Of a stretch of 64,000 nucleotides of DNA, positions 34,087 to 43,199 are shown one piece after another (the stretch's first letter is position 1; every line of letters starts with the position of its first letter). The stretch covers positions 61,800 to 125,799 of the forward strand of contig WOYX01000004.1 of NCBI GenBank assembly GCA_011620595.1, given 5' to 3'. Source of the DNA: Bacteroidales bacterium (lineage in GTDB: Bacteria; Bacteroidota; Bacteroidia; Bacteroidales; VadinHA17). The position numbers and the translations under genes were made by a program. The notes under the pieces are model-generated. The model had not been told where the DNA came from. It saw only the letters and a list, made by a program, of their open reading frames with translations, and did not search any database.

Positions 34087-35217
34087 TTATTTTATTTCAA
34101 GCATCTGTTTTACTCTCGGACTGACATACTCTCCGCCGTGTACCGCCGTGGTTCCGAAGATGACCTCGTCTCCCATGTCCGGCACAATCCTGCCCTCCTT
34201 GTCGATCATAATTTTCAGCAGGTTAATTATATTGTTGCCGAACATCCGGCTGGCATCCGAGGGCATATCTGATGGATAGTCTGATTTTCCTATTATCGTG
34301 ACCCCGTTAGCCTTTATGGCAGCTCCATTCTCCGTCAGTTCACAGTTACCTCCTGACGAAGCCGCAAGGTCTATGATCACCGACCCGGGTTTCATTTTGG
34401 CCACGGTCTCTCTGAGTATCAGCACAGGAGCCCGTTTGCCAGGTATCTGCGCCGTGGCGATGATCACGTCAGCGGCGGCAGCGCGTTGCTGGATAAGCTC
34501 CTGCTGCCGCTTTTTGAATTCTTCGGTCTGCTCTACGGCATAGCCTCCTGCGGCAGCATCTTCAACCGCACCTTCAACCTCGACAAATTTGCCGCCAAGG
34601 CTTTTCACCTCCTCCTTCACGGCTGACCTCACATCAAAAACCTCAACCACGGCTCCAAGCTTGCGGGCTATGGCAATAGCCTGCAGCCCGGCAACACCGG
34701 CACCCAGTATCAATACCCGTGAAGGCTTGATGGTTCCCGCGGCCGACATGAACATAGGAAAAAACCGCGGCAGCAGGTATGCAGCCTCCAGCACCGCCTT
34801 GTAACCTGAAACCGTAGCCATGGAAGAAAGTATATCCATAGACTGTGCCCGCGTGATCCTGGGCACCAGGTCAAGGGCAAGAAGGGTAACTCCCCTCTGC
34901 CTGATCTTTTCCAGCCACTCCCTGTTTTCAACCGGGTCAAGTACGGTACAGAGTATCTGCCCGTCCCTGTAAGCACCCACATCGTCTGATACCGGCGGGT
35001 TAATGCAGAGCAGCAGATCAGCTTTGGAGAGGACCTCCGTCCTCTTTGCGGGTAAGGCACCGGCAGCCTCGTATTCACTGTCAGGGGCGTATGCTCTCTC
35101 CCCGGCTCCATGCTCAACCATAAGGTCAAGACCAAGCTTTTTCAAAGCTGCCGCTTCACCTGGAAGGAGGGCAACCCTGTTTTCCTTTCCAGTCTCTTTA
35201 AGAATTCCTGCGATCAT
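34087..35217 (-). CDS. pntAA: Transhydrogenase alpha-1 NAD-binding subunit
   Basis: A 376-residue soluble NAD(H)-binding domain I related to alanine dehydrogenase: N-terminal GILKETGKENRVALLPG, Rossmann motif VLILGAGVAGLQAIAIARKLGA (about 168-189), the mobile-loop region and GSVIIDLAASSGGNCE. It lacks the membrane part, which is the separate next gene. Co-directional with pgl and zwf upstream (30-base gap). Confidence 0.96.
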   Translation of the reverse strand: MIAGILKETGKENRVALLPGEAAALKKLGLDLMVEHGAGERAYAPDSEYEAAGALPAKRTEVLSKADLLLCINPPVSDDVGAYRDGQILCTVLDPVENREWLEKIRQRGVTLLALDLVPRITRAQSMDILSSMATVSGYKAVLEAAYLLPRFFPMFMSAAGTIKPSRVLILGAGVAGLQAIAIARKLGAVVEVFDVRSAVKEEVKSLGGKFVEVEGAVEDAAAGGYAVEQTEEFKKRQQELIQQRAAAADVIIATAQIPGKRAPVLILRETVAKMKPGSVIIDLAASSGGNCELTENGAAIKANGVTIIGKSDYPSDMPSDASRMFGNNIINLLKIMIDKEGRIVPDMGDEVIFGTTAVHGGEYVSPRVKQMLEIK

Positions 35218-35247
35218 ATAGAGTTTTTTATAAGAATTGAATAATGT

Positions 35248-35979
35248 CTATTTCTTCAACAACGAGGCGGCTTCACTGTCAAGCATCCATAACAGCTGTC
35301 CCGAACCCGGATTAACCCACGATGCCGGATACCTCTCGTAACCGGACTTCTTTTCCACTATTTCAGAAACAATGGAAGCCTTGCCCTTGCCTGTAACTAT
35401 ATAGTATACTTTGGATGAGTTATTGATAAGCCTGCCTGTGGCCGTGATCCTCTTGCGGCCGGTGCCCGGATGTACCGACACGTCGAAAAGACGGGCGGTG
35501 GCAAAGAGATCGGGCCTGTCAGAAAAGACCGAGGCAGTGTGGCCGTCATCTCCGAGGCCCAGAAGCATCAGGTCAAACTGAGGTATTCCGTTGAAGAAGG
35601 GGACCATGGAGCTGACAAGCTCTGAATATTGCCTTGCCTCTTCTTCCGGATCATCTTCCCCCATGATCCTGAGAACGTTTGCATCAGGGATTGGTACATT
35701 CTGCAACATGCTTTCATAGGCCATACGGTAGTTGCTCTCGCTGTCATCCGGAGCTACGCAACGCTCATCACCCCAGAAGACCAGCATCTTTTCCCAGCTT
35801 ATCCTGTCAGCATAATTGTCTGAAATGTATTTGAAGATAAACTCCGGTGTAGACCCGCCTGAGAGCGCAACGGTATAGTAATGGTCAGGTTCAATCCTGT
35901 CAAGATCCCTGGTCAGCATTTCAGCGAAACTTTGCGCCAGGGCTTCGCGGTCGGAGAACACTCTGACTGAATATGACAT
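35248..35979 (-). CDS. pgl: 6-phosphogluconolactonase
   Basis: Hydrolyses 6-phosphogluconolactone in the oxidative pentose phosphate pathway. The 243-residue protein has the SugarP-isomerase-like fold: VALSGGSTPEFIF (about 40-52), FWGDERCVAPDDSESNY, LLGLGDDGHTASVF and VTGKGKA. The ATG at 35979 is preferred to the in-frame TTG four codons upstream. It is directly downstream of zwf, its substrate supplier. Confidence 0.95.
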   Translation of the reverse strand: MSYSVRVFSDREALAQSFAEMLTRDLDRIEPDHYYTVALSGGSTPEFIFKYISDNYADRISWEKMLVFWGDERCVAPDDSESNYRMAYESMLQNVPIPDANVLRIMGEDDPEEEARQYSELVSSMVPFFNGIPQFDLMLLGLGDDGHTASVFSDRPDLFATARLFDVSVHPGTGRKRITATGRLINNSSKVYYIVTGKGKASIVSEIVEKKSGYERYPASWVNPGSGQLLWMLDSEAASLLKK

Positions 35980-36008
35980 TTTCTGCAACAATCAGGAAAT
36001 AAAACTAA

Positions 36009-37529
36009 TCATAATTCGCAATAAACACCATCTTCGGCCAGATTTTTACATGGGTATCTCCATGTTAGTTCACTCTCCTCGATAAGATCATCTGCTCTCT
36101 CCGGTCCCCATGTCCCTGCCGGATAACCATAGACAGGAATTGAACTGTCGTTCTTCCAGGCTTCAATAATGGGGTCAAGGAACTTCCATGCTGCCATAAC
36201 GGCGTCTGATCTCGTATAGAGAGTCGAATCACCCTTCATGCAGTCATACAGCAGTCTCTCATAGGCTTCGGGAATCCTTTCAGCAGCAAGGTCAGAGTAG
36301 TGAAAGTCCATGTTTACATTCTTTACCTTAAATCCGGCTCCGGGGATTTTCATGCCGAACTTCAGCAGTAACCCCTCATCGGGCTGTATTCTGATAATCA
36401 ACTGGTTACACCCATCGCACAGACTCTCACCGGAAAACAGGTAGTGAGGTGTAGGTTTGAAATGGATCACTGCCTCGGTGACGCGGGTTGGCAATCTCTT
36501 TCCGGTTCTTAAATAGAAAGGTACTCCGCCCCATCTCCAGTTATCAATATTGAATTTCAGCGCGGCAAATGTCTCGGTCATGGATGCCGGGTCCACATTC
36601 GCCTCCTCACGGTATCCCTTCAGCCATTCCCCCCTGACATGAGCCCCGGTATACTGACCGCGAATTGCAGTCCGGTGAACCTCGTCACTGCTGATCGGCC
36701 TGAGAGACTCAAATACCTTTACAAGTTCATTCCTTATGGACGTGGAATCTATCGAGGACGGAGGTTCCATGGCTACAAAACCTACGAGATGCAGCAGGTG
36801 ATTCTGCACCATGTCGCGCAGTGCGCCCGAACCCTCGTAATAAGATCCCCTCATCTCAACACCCAGAGTCTCTGAGGAGGTGATCTCCACATGATGCACA
36901 TAATTACGGTTCCACAGTGGCTCAAAGATGCCGTTGGAGAACCTTGTCACAAGGATATTCTGCACCGTCTCCTTGCCCAGGTAATGATCAATACGGAATA
37001 TCTGGTTTTCGTTCCATGTCTCAAGAAGTGTTCTGTTAAGTTTTTCTGCACTCCTGTAATCGTAACCGAACGGTTTCTCAATGATCATCCTCTTCCAACC
37101 ATCCCCCTCATTGTTCAGACCCTGCAGGGCCAGATTGCGGGGTATAACACCATACAGATCAGGAGGAACAGAAAGGTAAAAAAGTAAGTTCCCGCCAATA
37201 CTGAACTTCTGGCTGATCATCTCCAGAAAATCAGGAAGACGTTTGTAGGCACCGGTAACGGATGTGTCAAAATCAATGTAATGAAATAAAGCAACAAACT
37301 CATCTGTATTTGTTCCGGACTTTTCACCTTCTGATCCGGCCAGGGCCCTTCTCACTTCCTTGCGATATGCCTCATCCGTAACTCCGGTTCTGCCCGTGGC
37401 AACCACAGCAAACCTTTCAGGCATCAGATTCTCATTGTACAGGGCATATAACGCCGGCACAATTTTCCTCATAGCCAGGTCACCCCTACCTCCAAAAATC
37501 ACAATGATCAGATTGTCAGGCCTCTCCAT
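36009..37529 (-). CDS. zwf: Glucose-6-phosphate 1-dehydrogenase
   Basis: Oxidises glucose 6-phosphate to 6-phosphogluconolactone, making NADPH. The 506-residue protein shows the N-terminal nucleotide motif IFGGRGDLAMRK (Arg where GASGDL is usual), the substrate site RIDHYLGKETVQNIL (about 179-193), EKPFGYD, and the C-terminal RIQPDEG. First gene of the five-gene NADPH unit. Confidence 0.97.
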   Translation of the reverse strand: MERPDNLIIVIFGGRGDLAMRKIVPALYALYNENLMPERFAVVATGRTGVTDEAYRKEVRRALAGSEGEKSGTNTDEFVALFHYIDFDTSVTGAYKRLPDFLEMISQKFSIGGNLLFYLSVPPDLYGVIPRNLALQGLNNEGDGWKRMIIEKPFGYDYRSAEKLNRTLLETWNENQIFRIDHYLGKETVQNILVTRFSNGIFEPLWNRNYVHHVEITSSETLGVEMRGSYYEGSGALRDMVQNHLLHLVGFVAMEPPSSIDSTSIRNELVKVFESLRPISSDEVHRTAIRGQYTGAHVRGEWLKGYREEANVDPASMTETFAALKFNIDNWRWGGVPFYLRTGKRLPTRVTEAVIHFKPTPHYLFSGESLCDGCNQLIIRIQPDEGLLLKFGMKIPGAGFKVKNVNMDFHYSDLAAERIPEAYERLLYDCMKGDSTLYTRSDAVMAAWKFLDPIIEAWKNDSSIPVYGYPAGTWGPERADDLIEESELTWRYPCKNLAEDGVYCEL

Positions 37530-37641
37530 TTATTTGGGTTTGATTTTCCAATTTAAATCCTTTCCGGTACCTGACGCTTGTTCGCCCGAATACCTGAAAT
37601 AACAGGATTTTCAACCGTTTAGCGTAGCCTGGTAACAATAA

Positions 37642-37649
37642 CAAATATA
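37642..37649 (-). promoter_or_regulatory. Candidate -7 element of zwf operon
   Basis: TATATTTG on the minus strand, perfect TAnnTTTG, about 110 bases before the zwf start codon. Confidence 0.4.
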
Positions 37650-37775
37650 AAAAAAGCAGTAACACAACCAACTCATGAACGAAAAATGATCTGAAATTGC
37701 AGCCAATCTTTGTTAAAAGTCTATGTTGTTGAATATGCCTTACTTACGTTTTCCTGTTTTTAGGGGTGTTGTTAA

Positions 37776-37807
37776 TTTAAACATATGTATATATTTTAAA
37801 CACATGT
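37776..37807 (+). promoter_or_regulatory. Direct repeat pair, possible enhancer sites
   Basis: TTTAAACATATGT (37776-37788) and TTTAAACACATGT (37795-37807), one mismatch, 19-base period, each with a near-palindromic ACAyATGT core. They lie about 130-160 bases upstream of the sigma54-like promoter, a distance usual for NtrC-type activator sites. Confidence 0.35.
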
Positions 37808-37935
37808 CTATTTCATTTATTATCTGTAACTTACATGGATCGATAAAAATATCTGTATATTATTTCAACATTCCTGGCGAACCCGAAGACCTAATTTGGT
37901 ATACTATATCTCTCTTTATCAACATGATATAACGT

Positions 37936-37952
37936 TTGGCATGCAAATTGGA
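37936..37952 (+). promoter_or_regulatory. Sigma54-like -24/-12 promoter
   Basis: TTGGCATG-CAAA-TTGGA fits YTGGCACG-N4-TTGCW except for the T in GCATG and G for C in the -12 GC. Initiation near 37963 would give a leader of about 30 bases. The operon encodes an NtrC-type activator. Confidence 0.35.
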
Positions 37953-37993
37953 AAGGTGGCATAAAATAGTATTATACATCAACAACTAATGAT

Positions 37994-39664
37994 ATGAAAA
38001 GAATTATTCCATTGACAATCTGCCTGATAATGCTGCACTTGGGCATCATGGACGGTCAGAAAGGCAAAATTGAACCTGCTCAGAATCCCATAAACCGGGT
38101 CAGTGTTGCAAGTGACACGGAAACTGAGACCCTGACAAAGATGTGGATAGAAGGGTTTCGTGGAAAATACCCTGAAGCTGAGGTGATCTCTCTCCCATCA
38201 GAGGAGTTTGCCGACGCTGACATTATGTTCATCACCGGCAGTTCATCGAAATCTGCCGCAGAGACAGCTGCATGGAAAATAGTTGTGGGGCGTGATGTAA
38301 TTGTCCCGGTAATGAATGCGACGAGTCCTTTCCTTTACGGCATCTCAGAAAGCGGAATCTCTCCGGAGAAGTTTGGCGGAATACTGACTGCTGAAGGTAC
38401 ATCCACCTGGGGTGATCTTCTCAATAATGATGACCTCTCCCCTGTCAGCGTTTTAATACCTGATGACATTACCGTGGTCAGTGCCTTGTCAAGGTTCGTT
38501 CAAACAGATCCGGCGCGTGTCAGAGCCATATCCTCGCTCTCATCTGCGCACATTCCGGCTGCACTTAAAAGTAACCCGCAAGCAATAGCATTCTGCCGCC
38601 TGGCTGATATAACCGACCAAACAGGCCGGGGATTCATTGATGGTATACAAATAATACCCGTCGATGTGAACAATAACGCAAGATCGGACTATTTCGAACA
38701 GTTCTATGCCGATTACAACAGTTTCAGCAGAGGAGTCTATATTGGCAAGTATCCGAAAGCACTGTGCAATAATATCTATGCTGCCTCAGCCACAAATCCT
38801 TCGCCGGGAGCACCCTCCGATCTGATAAGGTATGTACTGGTCGACGGACAATCACTCCTGGCGGGAACCGGCTTTACAGCCCTTGCACCGGGAGAAGGCA
38901 TGATCAGAATGGATGCACTGGTTCCTGACCAGGCTCTGGTAACGGCTGGCAGTGACGGCCGTCCGGCATTAAGGGCATGGATCTGGATCCTGGCTGTGAT
39001 CGTGACAGTTACATCTGCAGCATACGTAATATACCGGTTAACCAGGTCAGGTTCAGAGGAAATCGTTTCACCCAGGCAAAAGCCATCACTGGCATTCAGC
39101 CTCAAGTCCCTGATCACACCCCCGGGAATATTGTTTGACAGAGGCCATACATGGGCCTTTATGGAAAAGGACGGTCTTGTAAGGATAGGCATTGACGACT
39201 TCCTTCAGCATGTAACCGGTTCCCTGACCCGCCTCAGAATGAAGGACCCCGGCGAAATGGTACATAAGGGCGAACATGTGGTGTCTGTCGTACAGAACGG
39301 CAAACAACTTGACATTAAATCTCCTGTAAGTGGCAGAATTGTCATGCGGAATGAGAAGCTGACGGCTGATACCGGGATAATGAACAACTCGCCGTTTGAT
39401 GAGGGCTGGATTTATGCCATTGAACCTGACAACTGGGAGAAGGAATCACGTCTGCTGGAATTTCCCGGGAAGTATATTGATTACCTGAAAGAGGAATTTG
39501 CACGGATCAGGGATTTTCTCACAGTTATGCCCGGACCTGGTGATACAAGATATGCTCATGTGGTTTTACAGGATGGAGGTGAGTTTAAGGACGGATTTCT
39601 TGAGGAATTCGGACCTGAGGTCTGGGAAGAGTTCCAGGAAAAATTTCTGGAGAGATCCCGTTAG
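37994..39664 (+). CDS. Periplasmic-binding domain fused to a GcvH-like domain
   Basis: A 556-residue chimera: signal peptide (1-20), a PstS-like substrate-binding domain (about 35-310, with GRDVIVPVMNATSP and TWGDLL), one membrane helix (about 329-348, WIWILAVIVTVTSAAYVIY), then a glycine-cleavage H-protein-like domain (about 376-500; HTWAFMEKDGLVRIGIDDF, KSPVSGRIV, FDEGWIYAI). The binding domain should be periplasmic and the H-like domain cytoplasmic. At the usual lipoyl-lysine position the residue is Gly, with a Lys one place later (NGKQLDIKSPVSG), so lipoylation is doubtful. Likely a sensor or scaffold for the kinase operon that follows. Function unknown. Confidence 0.8.
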   Translation: MKRIIPLTICLIMLHLGIMDGQKGKIEPAQNPINRVSVASDTETETLTKMWIEGFRGKYPEAEVISLPSEEFADADIMFITGSSSKSAAETAAWKIVVGRDVIVPVMNATSPFLYGISESGISPEKFGGILTAEGTSTWGDLLNNDDLSPVSVLIPDDITVVSALSRFVQTDPARVRAISSLSSAHIPAALKSNPQAIAFCRLADITDQTGRGFIDGIQIIPVDVNNNARSDYFEQFYADYNSFSRGVYIGKYPKALCNNIYAASATNPSPGAPSDLIRYVLVDGQSLLAGTGFTALAPGEGMIRMDALVPDQALVTAGSDGRPALRAWIWILAVIVTVTSAAYVIYRLTRSGSEEIVSPRQKPSLAFSLKSLITPPGILFDRGHTWAFMEKDGLVRIGIDDFLQHVTGSLTRLRMKDPGEMVHKGEHVVSVVQNGKQLDIKSPVSGRIVMRNEKLTADTGIMNNSPFDEGWIYAIEPDNWEKESRLLEFPGKYIDYLKEEFARIRDFLTVMPGPGDTRYAHVVLQDGGEFKDGFLEEFGPEVWEEFQEKFLERSR

Positions 39665-39729
39665 CAGTTTCGTTTGATTTCCGTCGCAACTATTTAGCAT
39701 TGATCCTAATCTGACCTGATTTCAATCGT

Positions 39730-39948
39730 ATGAGTCATGACCACATCTACGGCGTGCGCGAAGCCGTAAGTACTGGTTATCTCTATCTGTCAGCTGTGCC
39801 TTTTGAGGAGCCGGGACTGAATACAATCATTCAGAAATCTTCCTGCCCTGCCCTCACCAAGGGGTTTCTCCAGGCAGTGCCCTCAATATTTGTCCTGTGT
39901 GTGGCCTGCCTTGCTGCCGGGAATCAACCAGGTTACCAAAAACAATAA
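39730..39948 (+). CDS. Small putative membrane protein
   Basis: A 72-residue frame between the chimera and the kinase: polar N-terminus MSHDHIYGVREAVSTGYLY, then SSCPALTKGFLQAVPSIF and one hydrophobic helix (SIFVLCVACLAAG). No family recognised. Composition is protein-like and the direction matches the operon. It may be a small subunit or the leftover end of a larger deleted gene. A 17-codon frame with an upstream GAGG (39967-40020, MSNGTYIAPGAVSERST) follows and may also be a remnant. Confidence 0.4.
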   Translation: MSHDHIYGVREAVSTGYLYLSAVPFEEPGLNTIIQKSSCPALTKGFLQAVPSIFVLCVACLAAGNQPGYQKQ

Positions 39949-40160
39949 CCATAACGAGGTTCACTATGAGTAACGGCACCTATATTGCTCCCGGCGCAGT
40001 GAGCGAAAGGAGCACCTGAAATAACGCTGTCATGAGGTCCGTAATGGTCAACTGAAGATTTTTTTGTACATTGTAGAGGATTTATACATTCAATGCCAGT
40101 CCTCTCCTGAAGAGAGGTACAGAGCTGCAAAGAGATGTAATACTGCTAAAAACAACCGCA

Positions 40161-41831
40161 ATGGCAACCCCCGGTGACAACAGCCCCCTTCGCAGATCAT
40201 TGCTGACCCGCCTCATCAGCCGCTTCAGACTCAAATCAACGATCTACAGCAGGGTTGTGGGCATAATCGCATTCGCAGCCATTGTCCTTTTTCTTTCGTT
40301 CAATATCATCTTCAGGACGGTCTATGTTAATTATTTCAACACTGTACTCAAACAGAACGGGAATAATATCGGTGCAATAGTGGAGGGGGCACTTTACACA
40401 TCAATGCTTGAGAATGACAAGAGCACCCTCCACGGAACACTGGATATCATTAATACCATGCCGGGCATTGACGATGTCAATCTGTATGACCAGAATGACA
40501 ACCTGGCCTATTCTTCCTTCACCGCTGAAACGGAATATCACAGTAATCCCGACTGTATTTCATGTCACTCCGATCTGAACGAGATGTTTGCAAAGAGAGA
40601 GAAGAGCTACACTATAATTGATGAGAAGAGTGATTGCAGCATGAATCCCAACCAGCCGGGCCAGAGGCACCTGCTTATAAGAAGGCCGATCCTGAATGAG
40701 ATGTCATGCTACACTGCATCATGCCACGCACACAGTGAAACCGACGAGGTGCTCGGCTCACTGATAATCAGGATGCCTCTCAAAGATCTCGACAATGCCC
40801 TGCAGAAATCTTCTGTTGAGTTTCTCCTCATGGCACTGATCATTACCGCCATAATTGTCCTGATGCTAATTCTTTTTACCAGAAAGAAGATCAAAGACCC
40901 GTTGAACAGCATCATAACAGCCAGTGAGGCAGTTTCTGCCGGCGAGATGAAGACCAGGCTGGATATACGGCCTGATCTGCTTGACGACATGAAGATGGTC
41001 TCCCTGGCATTCAATAATATGCTCGACAACATTGACAACGCAACTGAGGAACTGGAGAACTGGTCAAAACAACTTGAGTACAAGGTTCAGAAGAAGTCCG
41101 AAGAGCTTTCGGAAGCACAAAATGAACTTATTAATGTTGAAAGGATAGCCTCGCTCGGCAAGCTCTCGGCATCAGTGGCACACGAAATCAACAACCCATT
41201 GTCAGGGATACTGATTTACACAAAACTGGTTTACAAGCAGCTTGACGGTCAGGATATTGATCCCGAAAAAAAGGAGAACATGCTCCGGAAGCTCAAGCTC
41301 ATTGAGACCGAGACCAAACGCTGCGGAGATATAGTAAAGGGTCTTCTCGATTTCTCGCAGAAAGACCAGGATGACTTCGAGGTGAGGCACCTGAATGAAC
41401 TGGTACAGGACACGTATGATCTGATGATGCATCACATAAAGATTGCCAACATCACCTTCCTGACAGATCTGTCAGCCCGTTCTGATCTCATCTTCTGCAA
41501 TCCCAACCAGGTAAAACAGGCATGCATCGCTCTGCTGGTAAACGCCTCCGAAGCGGTGACCGATAACGGTGAGATAGTAATCCGGACAAAAAACAGTGAG
41601 AGTGATACTGTAAGACTTGAGATATCGGATAACGGTTCTGGCATAGCTCCGGAAGATATCCCACACATTTTTGAACCTTTCTTCTCGACAAAACGAGATG
41701 CAAGAGGCATCGGGTTGGGACTTCCGATCGTTCACGGAATAGTTCAGAATCATGGCGGGAAGATAGAAGTTGATTCCGTGGTAGGCAGAGGAACCACAAT
41801 GTCACTGATTTTTCCTTTAAAAAACGCGTAA
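40161..41831 (+). CDS. Histidine kinase with c-type haem motifs in its sensor domain
   Basis: A 556-residue kinase: membrane helix (about 34-56), periplasmic sensor of about 160 residues with Cys132-Ile-Ser-Cys135-His136 (a CxxCH haem-c motif) and Cys183-x4-Cys188-His189, second helix (about 222-244), HAMP, coiled coil, HisKA (SVAHEINNPLSGILIYTK) and HATPase (NASEAVTDNGE, SDNGSGI, GIGLGLPIVHG). The HisKA type resembles NtrB/AtoS kinases, fitting the adjacent NtrC-like regulator. Haem would allow sensing of redox state or a gas such as NO or CO; haem attachment is inferred from the motif alone. Confidence 0.9.
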   Translation: MATPGDNSPLRRSLLTRLISRFRLKSTIYSRVVGIIAFAAIVLFLSFNIIFRTVYVNYFNTVLKQNGNNIGAIVEGALYTSMLENDKSTLHGTLDIINTMPGIDDVNLYDQNDNLAYSSFTAETEYHSNPDCISCHSDLNEMFAKREKSYTIIDEKSDCSMNPNQPGQRHLLIRRPILNEMSCYTASCHAHSETDEVLGSLIIRMPLKDLDNALQKSSVEFLLMALIITAIIVLMLILFTRKKIKDPLNSIITASEAVSAGEMKTRLDIRPDLLDDMKMVSLAFNNMLDNIDNATEELENWSKQLEYKVQKKSEELSEAQNELINVERIASLGKLSASVAHEINNPLSGILIYTKLVYKQLDGQDIDPEKKENMLRKLKLIETETKRCGDIVKGLLDFSQKDQDDFEVRHLNELVQDTYDLMMHHIKIANITFLTDLSARSDLIFCNPNQVKQACIALLVNASEAVTDNGEIVIRTKNSESDTVRLEISDNGSGIAPEDIPHIFEPFFSTKRDARGIGLGLPIVHGIVQNHGGKIEVDSVVGRGTTMSLIFPLKNA

Positions 41832-41841
41832 GACGGATGAT

Positions 41842-43179
41842 ATGGCAGAAAAGATTTCCATTCTGATTGTTGATGATGAAGAATCCGTCAGGGATTCATT
41901 GCTAAACTGGTTCATTGAGGACGGGTACAGCGTAGAGTGTGCGGAGAACGCAAAAAAAGCGCTTCAACTTCTTGAGGGCAGGGATTTTGACATCATCCTT
42001 GCCGACATAAAGATGCCGGGCATGGACGGGATGGAGATGCACAGGCGCATTAAAGCCCTGAACAGGGATTCCATCGTCATCATCATGACTGCATTCGCAT
42101 CGGTTGACACGGCTGTACAGGCGCTCAAAGACGGTGCATTTGATTATATCACAAAGCCTTTTGATCCTGATGACCTGTCGCACCTCATCCGCAATGCTGC
42201 GGCACAGATAGCTCTTAAAGGAGAAAATGAGGCCCTGAAAAGCAGAGTCACCAACCTTGAAGCCATAGATGATTTTATTGGTCAGAGCGATGCCATCCGA
42301 AAGGTGCTTGATCAGATTAAGAGTGTAGCCCAGTCAAATTCCTCGGTAATAATCACAGGTGAGAGCGGTACGGGCAAGGAGCTGGTTGCTAGGGCGATCC
42401 ATTCAAACTCTGCCCGCAGGTACTTCCCACTCATCAGTGTCCATTGCGGTGCCCTGACCGAGAGCCTTCTCGAAAGTGAACTCTTCGGCCATGAGAAAGG
42501 AGCCTTCACAGGTGCCACATTCAATCGCAAGGGCAGGTTCGAAATGGCCGACGGCGGCACTATCTTCCTTGACGAGATAGCCACCATCTCACCCAAGATG
42601 CAGATCGAGCTGCTGAGAGTCCTTGAAACCAAAAGCTTCGTCCGTGTGGGAGGCAACAGGGAGATAACATCTGACTTCAGGGTCATATGCGCTACAAACA
42701 GGGACCTGAAAGGAATGGTAGCCAACGGTACGTTCCGCGAAGATCTCTTCTACAGGCTGAATGTTGTCAATATCACCATTCCTCCATTGCGTGAAAGGAC
42801 TGAAGATATTCCGCTGCTTGTCAGTCACTTCATAAAAAAGTACTGCACCTCCATGAGCCGAGACCTGATAACAATTGATCCTGCAGCACTTAAACACCTT
42901 GAAAAGTTCGAGTTCCCCGGGAATGTCCGGGAACTGGAGAATATGATCGAACGTGCGATAGTTATCGGCAACGGCAAGGAGATAAAGCTGAAAGACCTCC
43001 CAATGGGTAAGGAGGCTATCAGCAGCTCCGTTGAAAGCCTCGAAGAGCTTGAGAAGAGACACATTGAGGATATCCTTATGAAATACAGCTGGAATGTGTC
43101 CCGCTCTGCCAGAGCCCTAAATGTTGACAGAGTTACTCTTTACAACAAAATCAGGAAATATGGTCTGAAGAAAGATTAG
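41842..43179 (+). CDS. NtrC-family sigma54-dependent response regulator
   Basis: A 445-residue regulator: receiver domain with Asp in IILADIKMPGMDG (about residue 53) and FDYITKPFDPDD; AAA+ domain with Walker A GESGTGKELVARAIH (about 172-186), the sigma54-contact loop GAFTGA (ELFGHEKGAFTGATF), Walker B GGTIFLDEIA; and a C-terminal Fis-type helix-turn-helix (SWNVSRSARALNVDRVTLYNKIRKYGL). Partner of the kinase 10 bases upstream. A sigma54-like promoter lies before the first gene of the operon. Confidence 0.96.
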   Translation: MAEKISILIVDDEESVRDSLLNWFIEDGYSVECAENAKKALQLLEGRDFDIILADIKMPGMDGMEMHRRIKALNRDSIVIIMTAFASVDTAVQALKDGAFDYITKPFDPDDLSHLIRNAAAQIALKGENEALKSRVTNLEAIDDFIGQSDAIRKVLDQIKSVAQSNSSVIITGESGTGKELVARAIHSNSARRYFPLISVHCGALTESLLESELFGHEKGAFTGATFNRKGRFEMADGGTIFLDEIATISPKMQIELLRVLETKSFVRVGGNREITSDFRVICATNRDLKGMVANGTFREDLFYRLNVVNITIPPLRERTEDIPLLVSHFIKKYCTSMSRDLITIDPAALKHLEKFEFPGNVRELENMIERAIVIGNGKEIKLKDLPMGKEAISSSVESLEELEKRHIEDILMKYSWNVSRSARALNVDRVTLYNKIRKYGLKKD

Positions 43180-43199
43180 CCATCAACGATTCTTGCTCA

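Larger units (their letters stand above)
37530..37993. other. Long AT-rich divergent regulatory gap
   Basis: 464 bases without a supported gene; a short frame at 37723 is AT-rich with no family resemblance. It holds the zwf -7 box (37642), a pair of direct repeats (37776-37807) and a sigma54-like promoter (37936) for the rightward operon. Confidence 0.5.

Noticed and set aside
37723-37932. 69-residue frame in the zwf/chimera gap
   Set aside because: AT-rich, rich in Ile/Tyr/Phe by composition only, and it covers the putative regulatory repeats.
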